A DNA stretch of 51,169 bases from Funneliformis mosseae (lineage: Eukaryota > Glomeromycota > Glomeromycetes > Glomerales > Glomeraceae), in NCBI GenBank assembly GCA_910592005.1, contig CAJVPP010000081.1:1-51169 (forward strand), written 5' to 3'. Each line of letters begins with the position of its first letter. Within the stretch, counting starts at the first letter, position 1. The notes below the pieces were generated by a model. The model saw only the letters and a program-made list of their open reading frames with translations, was not told where the DNA came from and searched no databases. Shown one piece after another: positions 32,771-46,500 of this stretch. Made by a program: the position numbers and the translations under genes.

Positions 32771-34381
32771 TCAAAGAGTTGCTTCTTCTTTTATAGGTAA
32801 AAGGGCAATATAAGTTATAAAAATAAAGTAAATCCCTCCACAAATATACCCTAAAAATGAATTTGGCACTTCATTTAAATACATTAAAAATAAAATTAAA
32901 TTCGTTCCAATAATAATTAAAGTTAAAATCCATGAAATATATTTCCATATATTACTCGTTTGAAAACTTTTACTCATGACGGATTTTGAACTAGTAAGTT
33001 TCATTAATGGAATTAACGCCGTAGGAAGACAAAGACTTTGAAGAACATTTAAAAATTCTCCCATATTATCGAAATCATTTACCTAAATATAAATAATTAA
33101 CATATATATACAATAAAAAAAACCCCCCCGTCAATCATTTATGTGATACCTTACCGAATATACAGCTACAAGCATAGAAGGCACCAAGGCAATGGATCGT
33201 GTTATGATTAAACGATGCCATGATTTACTAAAGATCTTTCCAAAAAATCCTTCAATAATAAATTGCCCAGCCAAAGTTCCTGTTATGGTGGAACTGTTTC
33301 CAGCTGCCAACAAACCAAGTGCCCATAAATACCGGGATGCACCTCCTAAAGTATTTGATAAAACGTCGGCCGCGTCAAACAAACCTGGTAAAGGTTTATC
33401 TTCGTCAGGTGAATAAAAAACTCGGGCAAAAACCACAACAATCGCCATGTTAATTAAATATGAAAAAAATAACGCGATTCCACTCTCTATGGCAAAATAA
33501 AAGTTTGATTCTTTGATTTTGGAATAAGATGAAGGATCGGTTTTACGCGTCATCACTAAATTTATTAAAAAAAAAAGGTGTTAATTTCTATTGCTGTTAC
33601 ACGATAAGAATCAGCACGTGATATTCCACTTACCCAGAGCAGAATGAAGGTATAAATTATGCGGCATAATAACTGTGAAGGATCAATTAATATTAATTCA
33701 AACTTTGCTTCCTTTTTTTTAAAAAAATAAAATAAAATAAATAAATAAAAATAAATAAAAAAAAAAAATAAAACACTTTACATGCGCCTATCATTGCTAC
33801 AGCTTGTACATAAGCACTCCTTGGTATAATAGGAATTAAGGAACCTTTAATTATTTCACCAACGTCAGGACTGCACATATACATTTCAATCCAAAAACAC
33901 GTCGCCATCGTCCCAATCAACACCATGAATACTGCTTCAAGTTTCCTTACGCCGTAATTTTGCAATAGCATAAATGTGAACGTGTCTATTGCCGTTAACA
34001 ATGTTCCTACCCAAAGTGGGATTCCAAAAATAATTCTGAAAGCAATCGCAGTGCCAACTATTTCTTGAATATCTGAACCGATAATTGCAATTTCTGTTAT
34101 TATCCAAAATGCAATAGATACTGGACGCGAATAATGTTGTTTAATCAATTGTGCAAGATGTTCTCCTGTAACAACCCCTAATCGAGCCGACAAACACTGT
34201 ATTAATTGACCAGCAATATGTGCAACTAACAGCAACCAGAGCTGAAAGACGTTTGTTTTATTGCAAAATTCGAGATGATTCAATTAAAAACTAAGCAATT
34301 TGGAACTAATAAACAAATTCTCAAGTAATAATACCAATGAATATCCTGCGGATGCACCAGATTGAAGGTCGGCTTAATAAA

Positions 34382-34415
<34 letters not shown>

Positions 34416-34894
34416 TAAAAAAAAAAAAAATTTAGCTTTTTATATCAATTTATTTACAACATTTACATTGAAAATATATGTTTACCTTCTAGGTTACCCG
34501 GATCTAAATATGCTATAGACATTAAGAATCCTTGAAATTTTTTTAAAAAAAAAATGAATTATCAAAGAATGATCCTTACATTTACTTGTAAGATGATTTA
34601 TTTTCATGAACTTGTTAAGTAAAAAGTTTCAAGGTGGAAAAGGCAAATTTTCAGATAAACTACTCTTTTCTGAATAGCAATACTTAATTAATTAATATGC
34701 TCTATTAAAAACTAACCGGGACCGGTATATTTCCATAATTTTCTCCATGAAAATGCATCTTCGACTTCTCCCGTATCTATTTCAGCCTCAATCAATACTT
34801 CATTTTCAGGTCTCTTCCTTGCATTTTGTTCATCCGATCGTATGGCTTGATTTACGCTAAGATTTTGAAGAAGAGGTGAGGTTTCAGTCAACAT
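32771..34894 (-). CDS. Nramp (SMF-type) divalent metal transporter, seven exons (490 aa)
   Basis: Exons in order: 34717-34894, 34486-34530, 34335-34372, 33782-34241, 33634-33672, 33155-33555, 32771-33082. They total 1473 bases and all junction phases agree. The family couples proton flow to uptake of Mn, Fe or other divalent metals across plasma or vacuolar/endosomal membranes. Diagnostic motifs: DPGN in the first membrane helix (exon 2) and GAFIMPHNLYLHSAL in helix 6 (exons 4-5), whose Asp, Asn and Met are metal ligands in known Nramp structures. Also LNVLQSLCLPTALIPLMKLTSS near the C-terminus. About 11-12 hydrophobic segments. N-terminal about 55 residues are cytoplasmic-like. Intron 1 uses GTTAG, a less usual donor; introns 2-3 and 4 contain ATT or A/T low-complexity runs. 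Exons 2, 3 and 5 are only 38-45 bases. Which SMF subtype it is cannot be told here. Confidence 0.9.
34385..34416. repeat. (ATT)n microsatellite in an Nramp intron
   Basis: About ten ATT/TTA units inside the second intron of the Nramp gene. Confidence 0.8.
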
Positions 34895-35640
34895 TTTACT
34901 CTAATGTTGTTCTTTAAAGAATGTAATGTTAAATTAAATTATTGTATTGTAAAATGAGATACATAAGGGAAAGGTATCAAGTTTTTATTCAAAAATGTGG
35001 CATATTTGCACACTAACCGCTTTTGTTTTGAGATCAACGTAGTCCACGAAAAATTCCGATGTGCGTCTACAAATTTGGAATATTAGAATTAATTTGTGAA
35101 AATGTAAAGCCTCCAAAAACAAATAATTGCTGTATATAAATAAATTATATGATGATGGGTTTTACTAAAAATAAAAAATTTAATTCGTGGCGTAGTGCGA
35201 TATTTAGAATTATCCGATTTTTAATTATTTCTTCACATGCTTGTTCAATTCCTTTATTTATTTTTTTTTTCGGTTATGAAATCTGAAATCATTTTAATAT
35301 CATATCATTCTAATTTCTAAATCCAATTTTTGTTGTAGTTTATGAGATTTTTATTAAATCTAATTTTAAAATTTAATTTAGAATATTTTTTCATATTCTT
35401 TTCTATATATATAATATGCCTTTTATCAAATAAGTAAATAGAAACTTTTAACTCGTATATTATAAAATGCTTTTTTATCAAATAAGCAAATATAAACTTT
35501 TAACTCTATAAATTTTATTATAATATGCAATTTACTATACTTTAATAGTATTACTAAGCATTTCATATTTACAAATAACTGCAGCTTATTTTTTATAATT
35601 AATATTACATTAATAATTTGAGATACCATTCTAATTAATC
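34895..35640. other. Upstream region of the Nramp gene, grading into AT desert
   Basis: Probably contains the promoter of the Nramp gene in its first 200 bases. No clear element. From about 35100 the AT content rises strongly. The minus frame at 35426-35629 is not supported. Confidence 0.4.
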
Positions 35641-38600
35641 AATAACAATTATTCTTCTTGAATGATAACGAATTGTTCAATTAGAATGATGATGAAATCC
35701 TTTTTAATATAATAATATTTATTAATTAAAATTTGATAAATTTAAAATTAATCCTATTTTTAATGATAAATATAATATACAGTGTAATAGCTATATGCTA
35801 AACAAAATGTCTTTACTTGATCTTTATAGAAATTCTTCTTATAAAATGAGAAAAACTTAGAATTCTCTTCTCTCAATCAGTTATATGCTTATATATAATA
35901 CAAGTAAAGCTATAATTATTGAAAAGTTTACTCAGTAAAAAAGAAGTATATTATGAAATAATCATCTAATTACTTTATATATTTATCTATATTAATTTAA
36001 AAGAAGTAGGTGAATAAAACTTCTTAATTCAATTATTCTACATCTTCTACTATTATTACATTAATAAAAAGGGAGAAATTAATTAAAAGCTATATAAATA
36101 ATAGTTAAATCAAAATAAAATTTTATATATTTAGTAACAGTTATTGTAAAATTATTAACTTTTATATTTATATAAATAGTATTTATTATTTATTTATTAT
36201 ATTCTTTACTAATAATTTTTCTTTATAATCAGATTATTATAAAAAAATTTGATTATTAAATAGATAAAGAAATCTCTTATAATTAAAGTTAAAAGAAAAA
36301 TTTCTAATTTATATTATTTAGTTATTATCATCAAAAACTTTTATTATCTGTCAAATTAATTATAATTAAAGAAAATTTTAGTAATTTTTATAATGATAAG
36401 ATTGATATTTTAATTAAATTAAAATATTTTAAGATATTACTTAATTTGAATTATATAGCATTCAATAATTTATATCTATATCTTACTTTTAATAAATTTC
36501 TTATAGAATTAATGATAAAAAAAAATTTTAAAAAAATTTAAATACAATTACTTAATTTTCTTTTTTTAAACTTAAATAAAATTTTTTACTAATTTAGCCT
36601 ATTATATTTTTTTTAATTATTTAATCTATTTTTTTTTTAATATTTTTCTTTCAAATATAATAATATATCAATAAATAATTTCTTTTATTTAATAATATAA
36701 AAAATCTTTAAACTTATAAATAAATTATTAATTATAAAAAATTAATAATTAAATATCTAAATTATATATTATATTTAATATGATATTTATAAAAATATTT
36801 ATCATTTATAAATTTGTTATATATTTTAATTTATTTATAGATCTTTAATTTCTTAAAATCTTTTATTAATCTGAAATTTTATATTTTTTATATTAAAAAA
36901 AACATTTTAATTAATCTATTTTATTTGTTAAAAAAGATTTTTCTATAATGAACTTAAAAAATATTTTAATATCTATATCTAATTTATTATTATAATATTT
37001 TATAATTAAAATTTAATTAATTTTCAAGATATAATAAAAAAACTAAAATTAAAAGAATAAAATTAATTAATATTTAATAAAAAATCAGAAAGAAAAAATT
37101 AAACAAATCTTTAAACTACTAATCTTTATTAAATCTTTTAATATCTGAAAAAATTTGAATTATTGTAATTTTAAAATTTAGTTTTTCTTATTTAGATTAG
37201 ATAAGTACTGATATTTTTCATTTAAATTTTAAGATTATTTATCTAAATTCTTTTTAAATTTGACAAAATGTCTAAATTTAATTTTACTAATTTTTACTAA
37301 GATTTTAATACAATTTTATTTTTTTTTAAATTTTGTAAATTTTTAATAAGGTTTGATATAATTTTATTAAATTTTATCTTTGTTATTTAGATAATTTACA
37401 AATCATTTAAATATTTAGCAATTTTATTTGAATTTCATATTAAAAATTTAAGCATTAGATATAAATCTTTTAATTTTATTAAAAAGAAATTCTATTAATT
37501 GATTAATTCAAATAAGTTTGAAATAAAATATAGAAGATAGTCATAAATTAATTTTTATTTTTTATTTTTATTTTTATATATTTGTAAATATTTTAAGAGT
37601 AAATTTATTCATCGCAAGAAGTAATATTCTATATACATCATCTTTATAAATATACCTTACCCTAACCCTAACCTTAACCTAACTAACTCTAAGTCATGTG
37701 ACATTTACAAATGTGACAAATAAGGTTTCACATATAAAAAAATTTCTAAGTTCTTAGAATATATATGAAAAATGAAAAAGAAAGGGGAATGTGATACAAG
37801 TGACAAAAAGGAGGCGATAATATTGTATCTGTGAAATTTACTCATATTTTAAATATAAATTTAAACTTATAACAATATTATATCATTAAAAAAAAAAATT
37901 CAAATTTTCTTAATTAGTTAAATCTAATAAACTAAAAATTAGAAAACAGAGACTATTATTAAGTTTGAAATAATCTTAACTAAAAAAAAATATTGTAAAA
38001 GCCAATTAGTATTGACTCAATTATTTAGTAGATAAATATTTAAACATTTTGAGTCATATTATATAAAAATATATAGTTCTATACTAATATTTCAGCCTAA
38101 TTATTAAATGTAATATAATCTAATTTTAATTAATTTAACTTTTTTTACTTCTAAAATCTTAATAAATTGAAAAAGATTATTGTAAATAAAAATATTATAT
38201 AAAGTAAATATGATAAAAGATAATACTAATATTATGATTATTATAATAAAAAAAAAAAAATAAATAAAATATAAATATAATAATTAAATTAATAATTACA
38301 GTATCTAGTATTTAAGATATATAAAATAAAATTAATAATAAATTTTAATTTTAACTAATATAACTAGATAATAGAAACTATTTGCAAGTCTAGAATAAAT
38401 GTATTTTAAATTCATAATAAAATAATGTAATAAATTAGTAATAAAATAAATATGTATCAATAAATATCAATTTAAATAAAGAGCAGGTGATAGATAGATA
38501 TATATAATATTGATTCTCATATTTAATAATCTTATATTACATTCTGAATTAATTAAATGTTTTATTGTATTTTATTAAAAATCATGATCAAATAGATATG

Positions 38601-39110
38601 TTAATTAATTTTAATTAAAGAAATTTAATTAGCTTATTAACTAATATTTAAATAGAATTAATAATTTTAAGAATACTAATATTATTATTATGTAATAATT
38701 CACTATATGTAATATTATATAATTTTATATAATTTTATGAAATATAATAATTAATCATTAAAAATACAATAGATAATAAGTTAAATTTTGAATAAAATTA
38801 ATATTATATATATAAAAAAAAGAATTGTTAATTAAAGAAAAAAAATAATTATCAAAAATATTATTATACTAATTAATAATAAAAAATAAATTTTTTTAAA
38901 AAAACAAGAAATAAATTAAAGATCAATTATTTTAATTATTTTAAAAAAATAATAATGTTAAATTAAAGTATAATCATAATATTTTACAAAACTTTAATTT
39001 TGTAATAATGTAGAAAAAAATAATATAAATTATTACATAAATATTTAATATAAATTTTGCTAAAATTAAATGTGTCATACATATAAAATATAAAAAAAGA
39101 ATATAACAAA
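35640..39110. other. AT desert 1
   Basis: About 3.5 kb of extremely AT-rich DNA with almost no GC words except a small island around the telomere-like repeat (37655-37690) and its flank (to about 37815). No gene, no long frame. Likely a heavily mutated repeat or heterochromatic block. Confidence 0.6.
37655..37690. repeat. Interstitial telomere-like repeat (CCCTAA)n
   Basis: CCTTACCCTAACCCTAACC followed by TTAACCTAACTAAC. Two perfect CCCTAA units plus degenerate ones on each side, lying in the middle of AT desert 1. Confidence 0.75.
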
Positions 39111-39655
39111 ATGGTTTACATTCAAAAATTGACATTAACGATCACTTTAGTAAAAGAATTGTATTTCTTGAAATATATAATCATTCGAACTGATTTATCT
39201 GATTAAACTACTATGTATCTTTATTCGGCTAATAATACGTGATTATGTTTAATATTAGTTAGAACTTGAATGCGGACTAAGTATTTAGATAAAGTTTCAA
39301 GGATTTATTTTATTTTTTGAGCTTGTGCTAAAATATATAAGTAATCACCGTAAACATAGATGATAGTATCGTATAATGTATCCTACACAAGTTAGACTAT
39401 ATCAATTGTGCGAGTACTTTGCACGAGAACTTAATAAATGTAAAAAACTTACTATCCTATAAAAAAATATCTATAAGCTAAAAACTTATTCAAAGTTAAG
39501 AAATAAATAAAGTATATATACTGAACAAAATTTACAACATTTTCCGTAAAGAATGATAAAATTAATTGGAAATTTTCTAAATTTCAAGTTTCCATGTAAA
39601 AGAAAAACGAAATAAAAAAAATAAATATGTTATAAATTTATAAATAAGAATTAAA
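39111..39655. other. 3' flank of paralogue F
   Basis: Composition returns towards the normal background of the window. No supported gene. It ends against the stop of the minus-strand gene F. Confidence 0.4.
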
Positions 39656-40690
39656 TCACAAGTTAAAATTTATTGTATTTACCAGATTAGAAGTTTGCAA
39701 AACAGTCCTAATGGTACGATTATATTCTTTGCACCCTCGGCTAACATTTTTCCATTTCTTTTGAATGGAAAGCGCTTCTATTCTTGAGAGACGTTCATCA
39801 TCTTTTTTATCACTCCGCTCAAGCTTCTCGATGAGTTCGTTAAGAGAAGTAATTTGTTCGCCCCAGAAATTTACTATTCCAGAAGTTTCTTCAATGATTG
39901 ACTCAAGATTCTGATTCAATAGCTTAATGTTAGAAGATAAACGATTTCTTTCTATGGTCAACTGCTTATTTAGAGTATCAACCTCATTGCTACTTTTATT
40001 GGAAACAAATTTCGATCCTAGAGCAATTGCGCCTGTGGATCCAGCCACGACTAATCCTCCTTCAAAAAGAGCTATACCTTCAACAACTAAAGAAGCACCT
40101 CCAGTAACCGGTGCCGCAAATATAGAAACTACTCCACCCAGAATAGCAAATCCGGCTCCAACTTTGCTCGCAATATCAAACTTTCTTCGTTTAGATTCTA
40201 CTTTTTTTAATTCGTTAACAGTTGTTGAATCAATTTTTCTAGCATCTGTTTTAATTTTTTCGGCATAATTAAAACATTCATTATGTACATTGATTAGATT
40301 TGCTGCGATTCCACTGAATTGTGCTTTTAAGTATTCTGCTTCGGTGTGATTGTTTTTGGCATCTTTCAAAGTTACTTTCAAACAATCTAAAATTTCTCTT
40401 TTAGTAAAACTTGGATCAGCACAAGCAACAGCAAAATCGACAACTTCTTCAGCATATTTTGATAATTTATCACTTTGATTGATTGAGTTATTCGCGTATT
40501 CTTTAAAACTTTCGCTTACTTCTTCAATTTCTCTGATTTTGTCGGAAATAAAGTTACTATGATCAATTTTTATTTGTCTACAATCTGCAAACTTATGAAA
40601 AGCTGTTGACATTGCTTTTTCAAGATCTTGCATATTAGGAGCATCTCCGTCCTTCTCTTTCAAGAATCTAGTTTCGTTTAAGACTGTCAT
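39656..40690 (-). CDS. Membrane-hairpin family paralogue F, intact single exon (344 aa)
   Basis: Open from an ATG at 40690 without introns. About 20-170 are long amphipathic helices. About 174-229 form a hydrophobic Gly/Ala/Val-rich hairpin with FAAPVTGGAS in the middle, the same core as AAAPFTGGAS in copy A. About 235-335 are helices with F-W-x-x-Q-I at 275-280 and a K-K-W-K-N-V segment. No signal peptide. The lack of the intron that splits the hairpin in copies A-C is notable: either it was lost (possibly by retroposition) or gained later in the tandem copies. It is isolated between two AT deserts. Architecture suggests a membrane-inserting, possibly pore-forming protein; not proven. Confidence 0.85.
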   Translation of the reverse strand: MTVLNETRFLKEKDGDAPNMQDLEKAMSTAFHKFADCRQIKIDHSNFISDKIREIEEVSESFKEYANNSINQSDKLSKYAEEVVDFAVACADPSFTKREILDCLKVTLKDAKNNHTEAEYLKAQFSGIAANLINVHNECFNYAEKIKTDARKIDSTTVNELKKVESKRRKFDIASKVGAGFAILGGVVSIFAAPVTGGASLVVEGIALFEGGLVVAGSTGAIALGSKFVSNKSSNEVDTLNKQLTIERNRLSSNIKLLNQNLESIIEETSGIVNFWGEQITSLNELIEKLERSDKKDDERLSRIEALSIQKKWKNVSRGCKEYNRTIRTVLQTSNLVNTINFNL

Positions 40691-41040
40691 TTGCTTAACT
40701 TTAAAATGAAAATATTAATATCAAAATAAAAATTTTTGCCCCAAGGTATTAAATATATTAAGCTTAATATTTAAAACCCCCTTATTTCAAGACAAAGGTT
40801 AAAACTTTTAAAGAGGTTTTTGAAACAGTTTCTCGGGTCGTACATTTTCATAGATATTTATAGACATCATCTGTTTATCATTAAAAATAGCCCTGATTTT
40901 TCATTTTTGCGCAATTCTCCACGTGCTTCAAAAATTAATTTCATTGCGGATATCGGCAAATTATCGATTTGTTTAAAGAAATATTTGATTCTTAAATTAA
41001 ATATCCAGTTTTATATATAAAAGTGAATATTCAAATGTAA
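40691..41040. other. Upstream region of paralogue F
   Basis: Probable promoter of F. A plus-strand frame at 40820-41020 is not supported. Beyond about 41000 the second AT desert begins. Confidence 0.4.
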
Positions 41041-44000
41041 TTTTATTTTAAAACCATTTATAACCTATTATAAAGATTTAAAGTAAAAGCCTTACTTTAA
41101 TAATTAATTGAAATATTTTATAAATATGTTGATTATAATATATAAATTTGTTAAAATTAAAGTTGAATTTCTTATTGTTTCCAATAATATGATTAATTCA
41201 AAAATTTGATTTTTTTTGTAACAAAAAATTTGTAATTTTACAAACTCTATATTTCAATAAAATTTTCTGAAAATAATTATGTTTATTATTTAAAAATCTT
41301 TTATAATTAAAATAATTGTATTTAACATTACTTCTAATATAGATAACCAAGTATAAACTAATGCTATGCTTGATAAATTTTGAAAGAATTCTTTTTTTTT
41401 TTATCAATATTAATTTAAGTTTTAATCAACCTCCTCAAAAATTATAATTTTAAATTTTAGTATTAGATTATAATTAATTAAAATAATTGAATAAATTGAA
41501 AATTAAAACATTAAATTATATCAAATAATAATAAAGTAGAATAAAGATTTATATATTTTAAATTTTCAAAAATTATTTCAAAAATTTCAAAAAAATTGAA
41601 ATAAAATATTTATAATTTGATAATTCTAAGATTATAGAAAAGAGACAAAATCTCATAATAACAGACTAAACTTAAATAAAGCTATATTATAATCATAATA
41701 AAAGATATAATAAAACTCTTCTGACATAATAAAAATTAAAACTGTATTAAAAGTATAAAAAATAATATTGTAAAATTATTTTGAAGAGGTTTCAACATGT
41801 ATTTATATATAAAATAATAGTAAATAATTTCTACACTATTTATTTTATTTTATAAAAATGTTTTTATTTATTTAATTTTTAAAGTAACTAAAGAAATATT
41901 AACTATATTCTTATTTAAAAAAAATTTAAAATCTAAAATTAATTAAAAAAATATTAAAATTTTAATTTTAATATTTTAGTAATAATAAAATAATAAAAAT
42001 ATTTTAATATTTATTTTATATATTAACTAAAATAAATTTAATTAAAATATTTATATAAAAACTTTAAATTTAATTTTAAAAAATCTTTTTTAATTTTTAA
42101 TAATAATTTTTCATTTAAATTAAAAATTTAAACTAAAAATTTTATTTAATTTTAATAAATAAAGTAAGTAAATTAATAAATAAATCTTGTATATTATTTA
42201 TTAAATAAATTTTCATTTATATTTTAAAAAAAACAGATTTTGAAATCAAATATTCTTTCCAATTTTTTTTTGTTATTGAGTATATAAATAATGTTTTAAT
42301 ATATTTTATTATAATATTTAATAATTTAAAATGTTTAAAGTTTTATTTATAAGATTATAAATATAAGCAAAATATATATTATGAAGATTAATAAAAATAA
42401 ATATTAGTAAAAGCTTTTTTTTATTATCACTAATAAAAAATATTAAATTTATAAAAGAAATATTATAGAAATGAATAGTATTAATAAAAGTTTATGTAAT
42501 AATTATATTATTTTATAATTTCTTTAAAAATAATATTTACTAATTTTTTTATTATGATAACTAAATATTATATTAAGAAAACCTCTTTTATAACTATTTA
42601 TTTTATTTATAGTTTTAGAATTTTGATTAGTTAATTCATTTATAATATATTTTTTAAAATAGTTAAAAAAATTTTTTATATATATAATTTATATTAATAA
42701 CTGTTTTACTTTTAATTTTTAATTTTTAATATTAATATAAATATAAAATATAAATGAAAATTTTATCATTATTATAATATTTTAAAAAAAGGTTTAAATT
42801 TATTAATCATTTTAAATAAATATTTGTTTTAGTGAATATTTCAACAAAATATAAATTTATTTTTTGTTTTTCTTATTTAATTTAATAAATACTTGATAGT
42901 AAAACTTTAGCATTATTATCTACTTTTTTTTAAAAATAAGTTATTAAGTTTATTAAGTTTAATAATAGATTTATATTTATGATTAATTACATAATTATAA
43001 ATATATAAAATAATTTTTATTTTCTAAATAAAAATGAATTTTAAAATAAAATTCTTTGATAATCTCTTTAATGCTATAACTATTTTGTAATAAAATATGG
43101 ATAATCAATTAAATTTTTATTTGTAAAATAGTAAATACATTATTATTAAATTTGTTTTTAATTATCTTAATATTTAATTAAAAAGTTACAGTAATTAATT
43201 CTAATTATTAAAGTTACAATTTTAGAATATTCTATAGATATCTATTATATTTAAATTAATTCTACAATTTATATATCTTAGATTTTAAGATTTATTTAAT
43301 TAATCTTAAATAATAAACTTAAAAAATTAATATAGAATATTACAATAAATCTTAAAGAAATAATATTAAAAAGAAAAGATAATATTTGTAAATTTTAATT
43401 AATTTCTTTATTAAATAACTTAAAACTTTTTATATTGATATAAAATTAATTTATTATAGCTAACTATTTATTACATTATAAACTAATTAAAATATAAATA
43501 TATATTATAATAAAAATATACTTAAACATAATAAATAATAAAAATAAAATAATTATAAAATTAATAAAAAGTAATAAATAAATTATAAACGTTAATAGAT
43601 AAAACTAAATAAATAAAATAATTGGCTATATAGAAAATACAAAATAAATAGACAAAATAGAAATTAATTTAATTACTATTTGACATAATTAAAAGATCAT
43701 CTAACATAATATTATCATTGATTAGCAAATTTTATATGATATTATAAGCTATAATTTCTTCTATTAACAATATATAAAATTATATGATAAAATATAAAAA
43801 TAATAATTACTTTAAGATATAATATAAATATTATATAAAATTATAGTAATATAAAACTGCAAAATTATATAAATCTATAAATCTATGATACTAATATATT
43901 TAAAAATTTATAAAAATTTATAAAAAGCTTAATTTTTTAATACTTTGTTTATTTAATATAATAGCAATTAATATATTATTTTTTTTTACTGATATCTAAT

Positions 44001-44714
44001 AAATATTAAAATAATTATTATTATATAAAACAAATTAAATGTAAAATAATAATTTTAAATATTAAAATTAATTTAAAAATATTATATAATAATTTTTTAA
44101 TTCTTTAGATAAGTTTTAAAATAATATTAAATAATTATAATATAAATTGATTATTTTAATTTTATATTTTTATTAGAAAGAATTTAAATAGTTATATAAT
44201 ATAGAATATAAAGAACTTAATTGTATTTTAAAAGAATTTAATATACAATTTAATTTATCATCTTTTTATTACATTTTTAATATTTTTTAAACCTTTTTTC
44301 TTTTTAATCACTAAAATAATTTATTAATATTAAATAAAATTTATAGAATATTTATATTTATAATATTAATATTATTACAATTTTTTTATATATTAATTAA
44401 ATACCTATCTTAAAATGAATATTAATTTATTAATAGTAAATTTTAAGTTTTTTTTTATTAAGTATTCTATTTATTTAAAATTATATTAATTTATAATATT
44501 TATATAAAATTTATTTTCTTTAAATAATCTATTATTATATTATTATATTATAATATTAATAACTGAAAAATTAGTATTTATATAAAATTAATAAAGGATA
44601 AACTTGAATCAATAACTTAAGAAGAGCTTTAAAAAATTATACAAATAAAATATTAATTTTAATAAATAACATATAGTTTAGAATAAGTAATTAAAATTTT
44701 ATTAAAAAAAAATT

Positions 44715-44840
44715 TAATGTACTATAAAATCTCAAATTTAAGTACTTATCAAATTTAAGCATCTCTATCATTTTTACTATAACATTATATAAACTAAAAT
44801 TAAACATTCACAAATTTAAGTATTTAAATATAAAATTTTG
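44715..44840. other. Possible left end of the decayed pogo element
   Basis: Contains CTCAAATTTAAGTAC, then TCAAATTTAAGCATCTC, then CACAAATTTAAG. These spaced repeats resemble the subterminal motifs of pogo/Tigger elements after C-to-T decay, and lie about 1.3 kb before the transposase relic in the same orientation. Weak evidence. Confidence 0.25.
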
Positions 44841-45439
44841 TTTATCTTAAAAACTAAAATGAAAGATAATTCCTGTAACTAAATTAAATTTATATAAATT
44901 TTCAATTTATGTTAGAATTAAATAGTATTTATTGATTATCAGAATTAATTTTTTTTTATTACCTATTAAAAAAATGGTATATAAAAAATAGGTATAAGAC
45001 ATTATACATTTTATTAACTTAAAGAAAATAATAGAGTTAAGTATGCTTAAAAATATAGAAGAAATGCTATAGCAAATATTTTAATTTAAATATTTCAATA
45101 ATAGGAAAATAGATAAAGTAAAGTAATAAATGAGAAAAAGAAAATAAAAATAATAAATATACTAAAACTTTAAAAAAAAAACTTTATTTTGAAGCAAAAA
45201 AAATTTTATATAATTGAATAATTAAATAAAAAAAAAAAGGCTTATTATTTATTATATCTAATAAGATTACAAATATTTAAAATATGTAATTCAAATATAA
45301 TATCTAGCTAGAATTTTGAATAGGTCAAATTGAATCAAGTATTCTACTTTACTTAATTCAAAACATCAGGTTAGATTGGATCACAGGTCAGTTTTCAGAT
45401 TATATTGAAAAAAATTGAAAAAATAGTTATTTTAAGATA

Positions 45440-45815
45440 TCTAGTATTTAGTGATTTAAAATAGACATAATATAACTTATTGAATTCATCTTTATAAGAT
45501 AAATCAAAAGGTAATTATTACTTCTTATATAGATTAATATTGACAAAGTTATAAACTATTTTGTACTTATATAAATCTATAATATATATTCTAAAATTTT
45601 ATATAGTAAAATTAAATAAGCTATATTTTAGCAACTAGTAATTCAAAATAAATTAAATATAGCTTAAATTTAACTTATCTCTATATGAGAATTTAAATAG
45701 TTGTTATTTCATCTCAAATAGATCAATATTAACAAATTATTAAATTTTGAATTTTTAATTAAATAATACAGATAGGGTCAGATCAGGTATCATATTTAAT
45801 CTGACCTAAACTTTT
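45440..45815. repeat. Degenerate direct repeat, about 185-190 bp period
   Basis: Two copies in tandem: the words TTTAAAATAGACATAATATA..., then AGATTAATATTGACAAAGTT, are echoed about 185-190 bases later as TTCAAAATAAATTAAATATA... and AGATCAATATTAACAAATTA. Confidence 0.45.
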
Positions 45816-46057
45816 TAAGTTAATCTATTAAGTTACCTAATCTATTAACTCAAATTCAGAATTCTATATCAGAAAAGTATAAGTTTTAAGGTAATCTTTT
45901 TTAGATTAATTATTTTATAAAGAAATATGAATTATTATTAAGAAGAAGATTAAAATTTTACAAAATTTACTAAAAATATAGAATAAAAATTATGAATTTA
46001 GATAATTTGTTATAAGACAAAAAAAAACAATATAATTTTAATTTAAATAGTATTTTT

Positions 46058-46500
46058 AATATAGATGAAACTATAGTGTAGTTTAATATAACAGAAAATA
46101 TAATAATTAATAATAAAAAAGATAAATGATATATATTCATATTACTAAAAATAATAAAAATTATTTTATTATAAGTTTAACTTATTTAATAGGTATTAAT
46201 AATATTTTTATATTAATTAATTCAAAACTAATATAATAAATTTACTATAATTATTAAATAATACAAAATATTTTTTATTTGTATTTTTAAAGGTAAATAA
46301 CTTACTAAGATGAAATTATTTAAAAGATATTATTATTAGTTCTAAAATAATGAATAAATAACTTTAAATTTAATGAAAAATTACATATATTCTTTATTTA
46401 AAATTCAGTATCTGAAAATTTATCAAAAGAATTTACTATAATAGTTTATGATTTTTTTATAGTAATACTATGTAAAGTAAATCTTACTATATCACAAAGA
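46058..46500 (+). pseudogene. Relic of a pogo/Tigger DDE transposase
   Basis: At 46058-46072 the sequence reads NIDET, followed by IV-stop-FN where pogo transposases have a DET...WFD-type block around the first catalytic Asp; the TAG at 46079-46081 sits at the Trp position. Further on, IIVYDFF (about 46438-46458) matches the VYDSF-like block around the second Asp. The two blocks are in different frames and several stops lie between them, so the copy is long dead. Confidence 0.55.

Noticed and set aside
39927..40268. Plus frame opposite paralogue F
   Set aside because: Shadow of the hydrophobic hairpin coding sequence.
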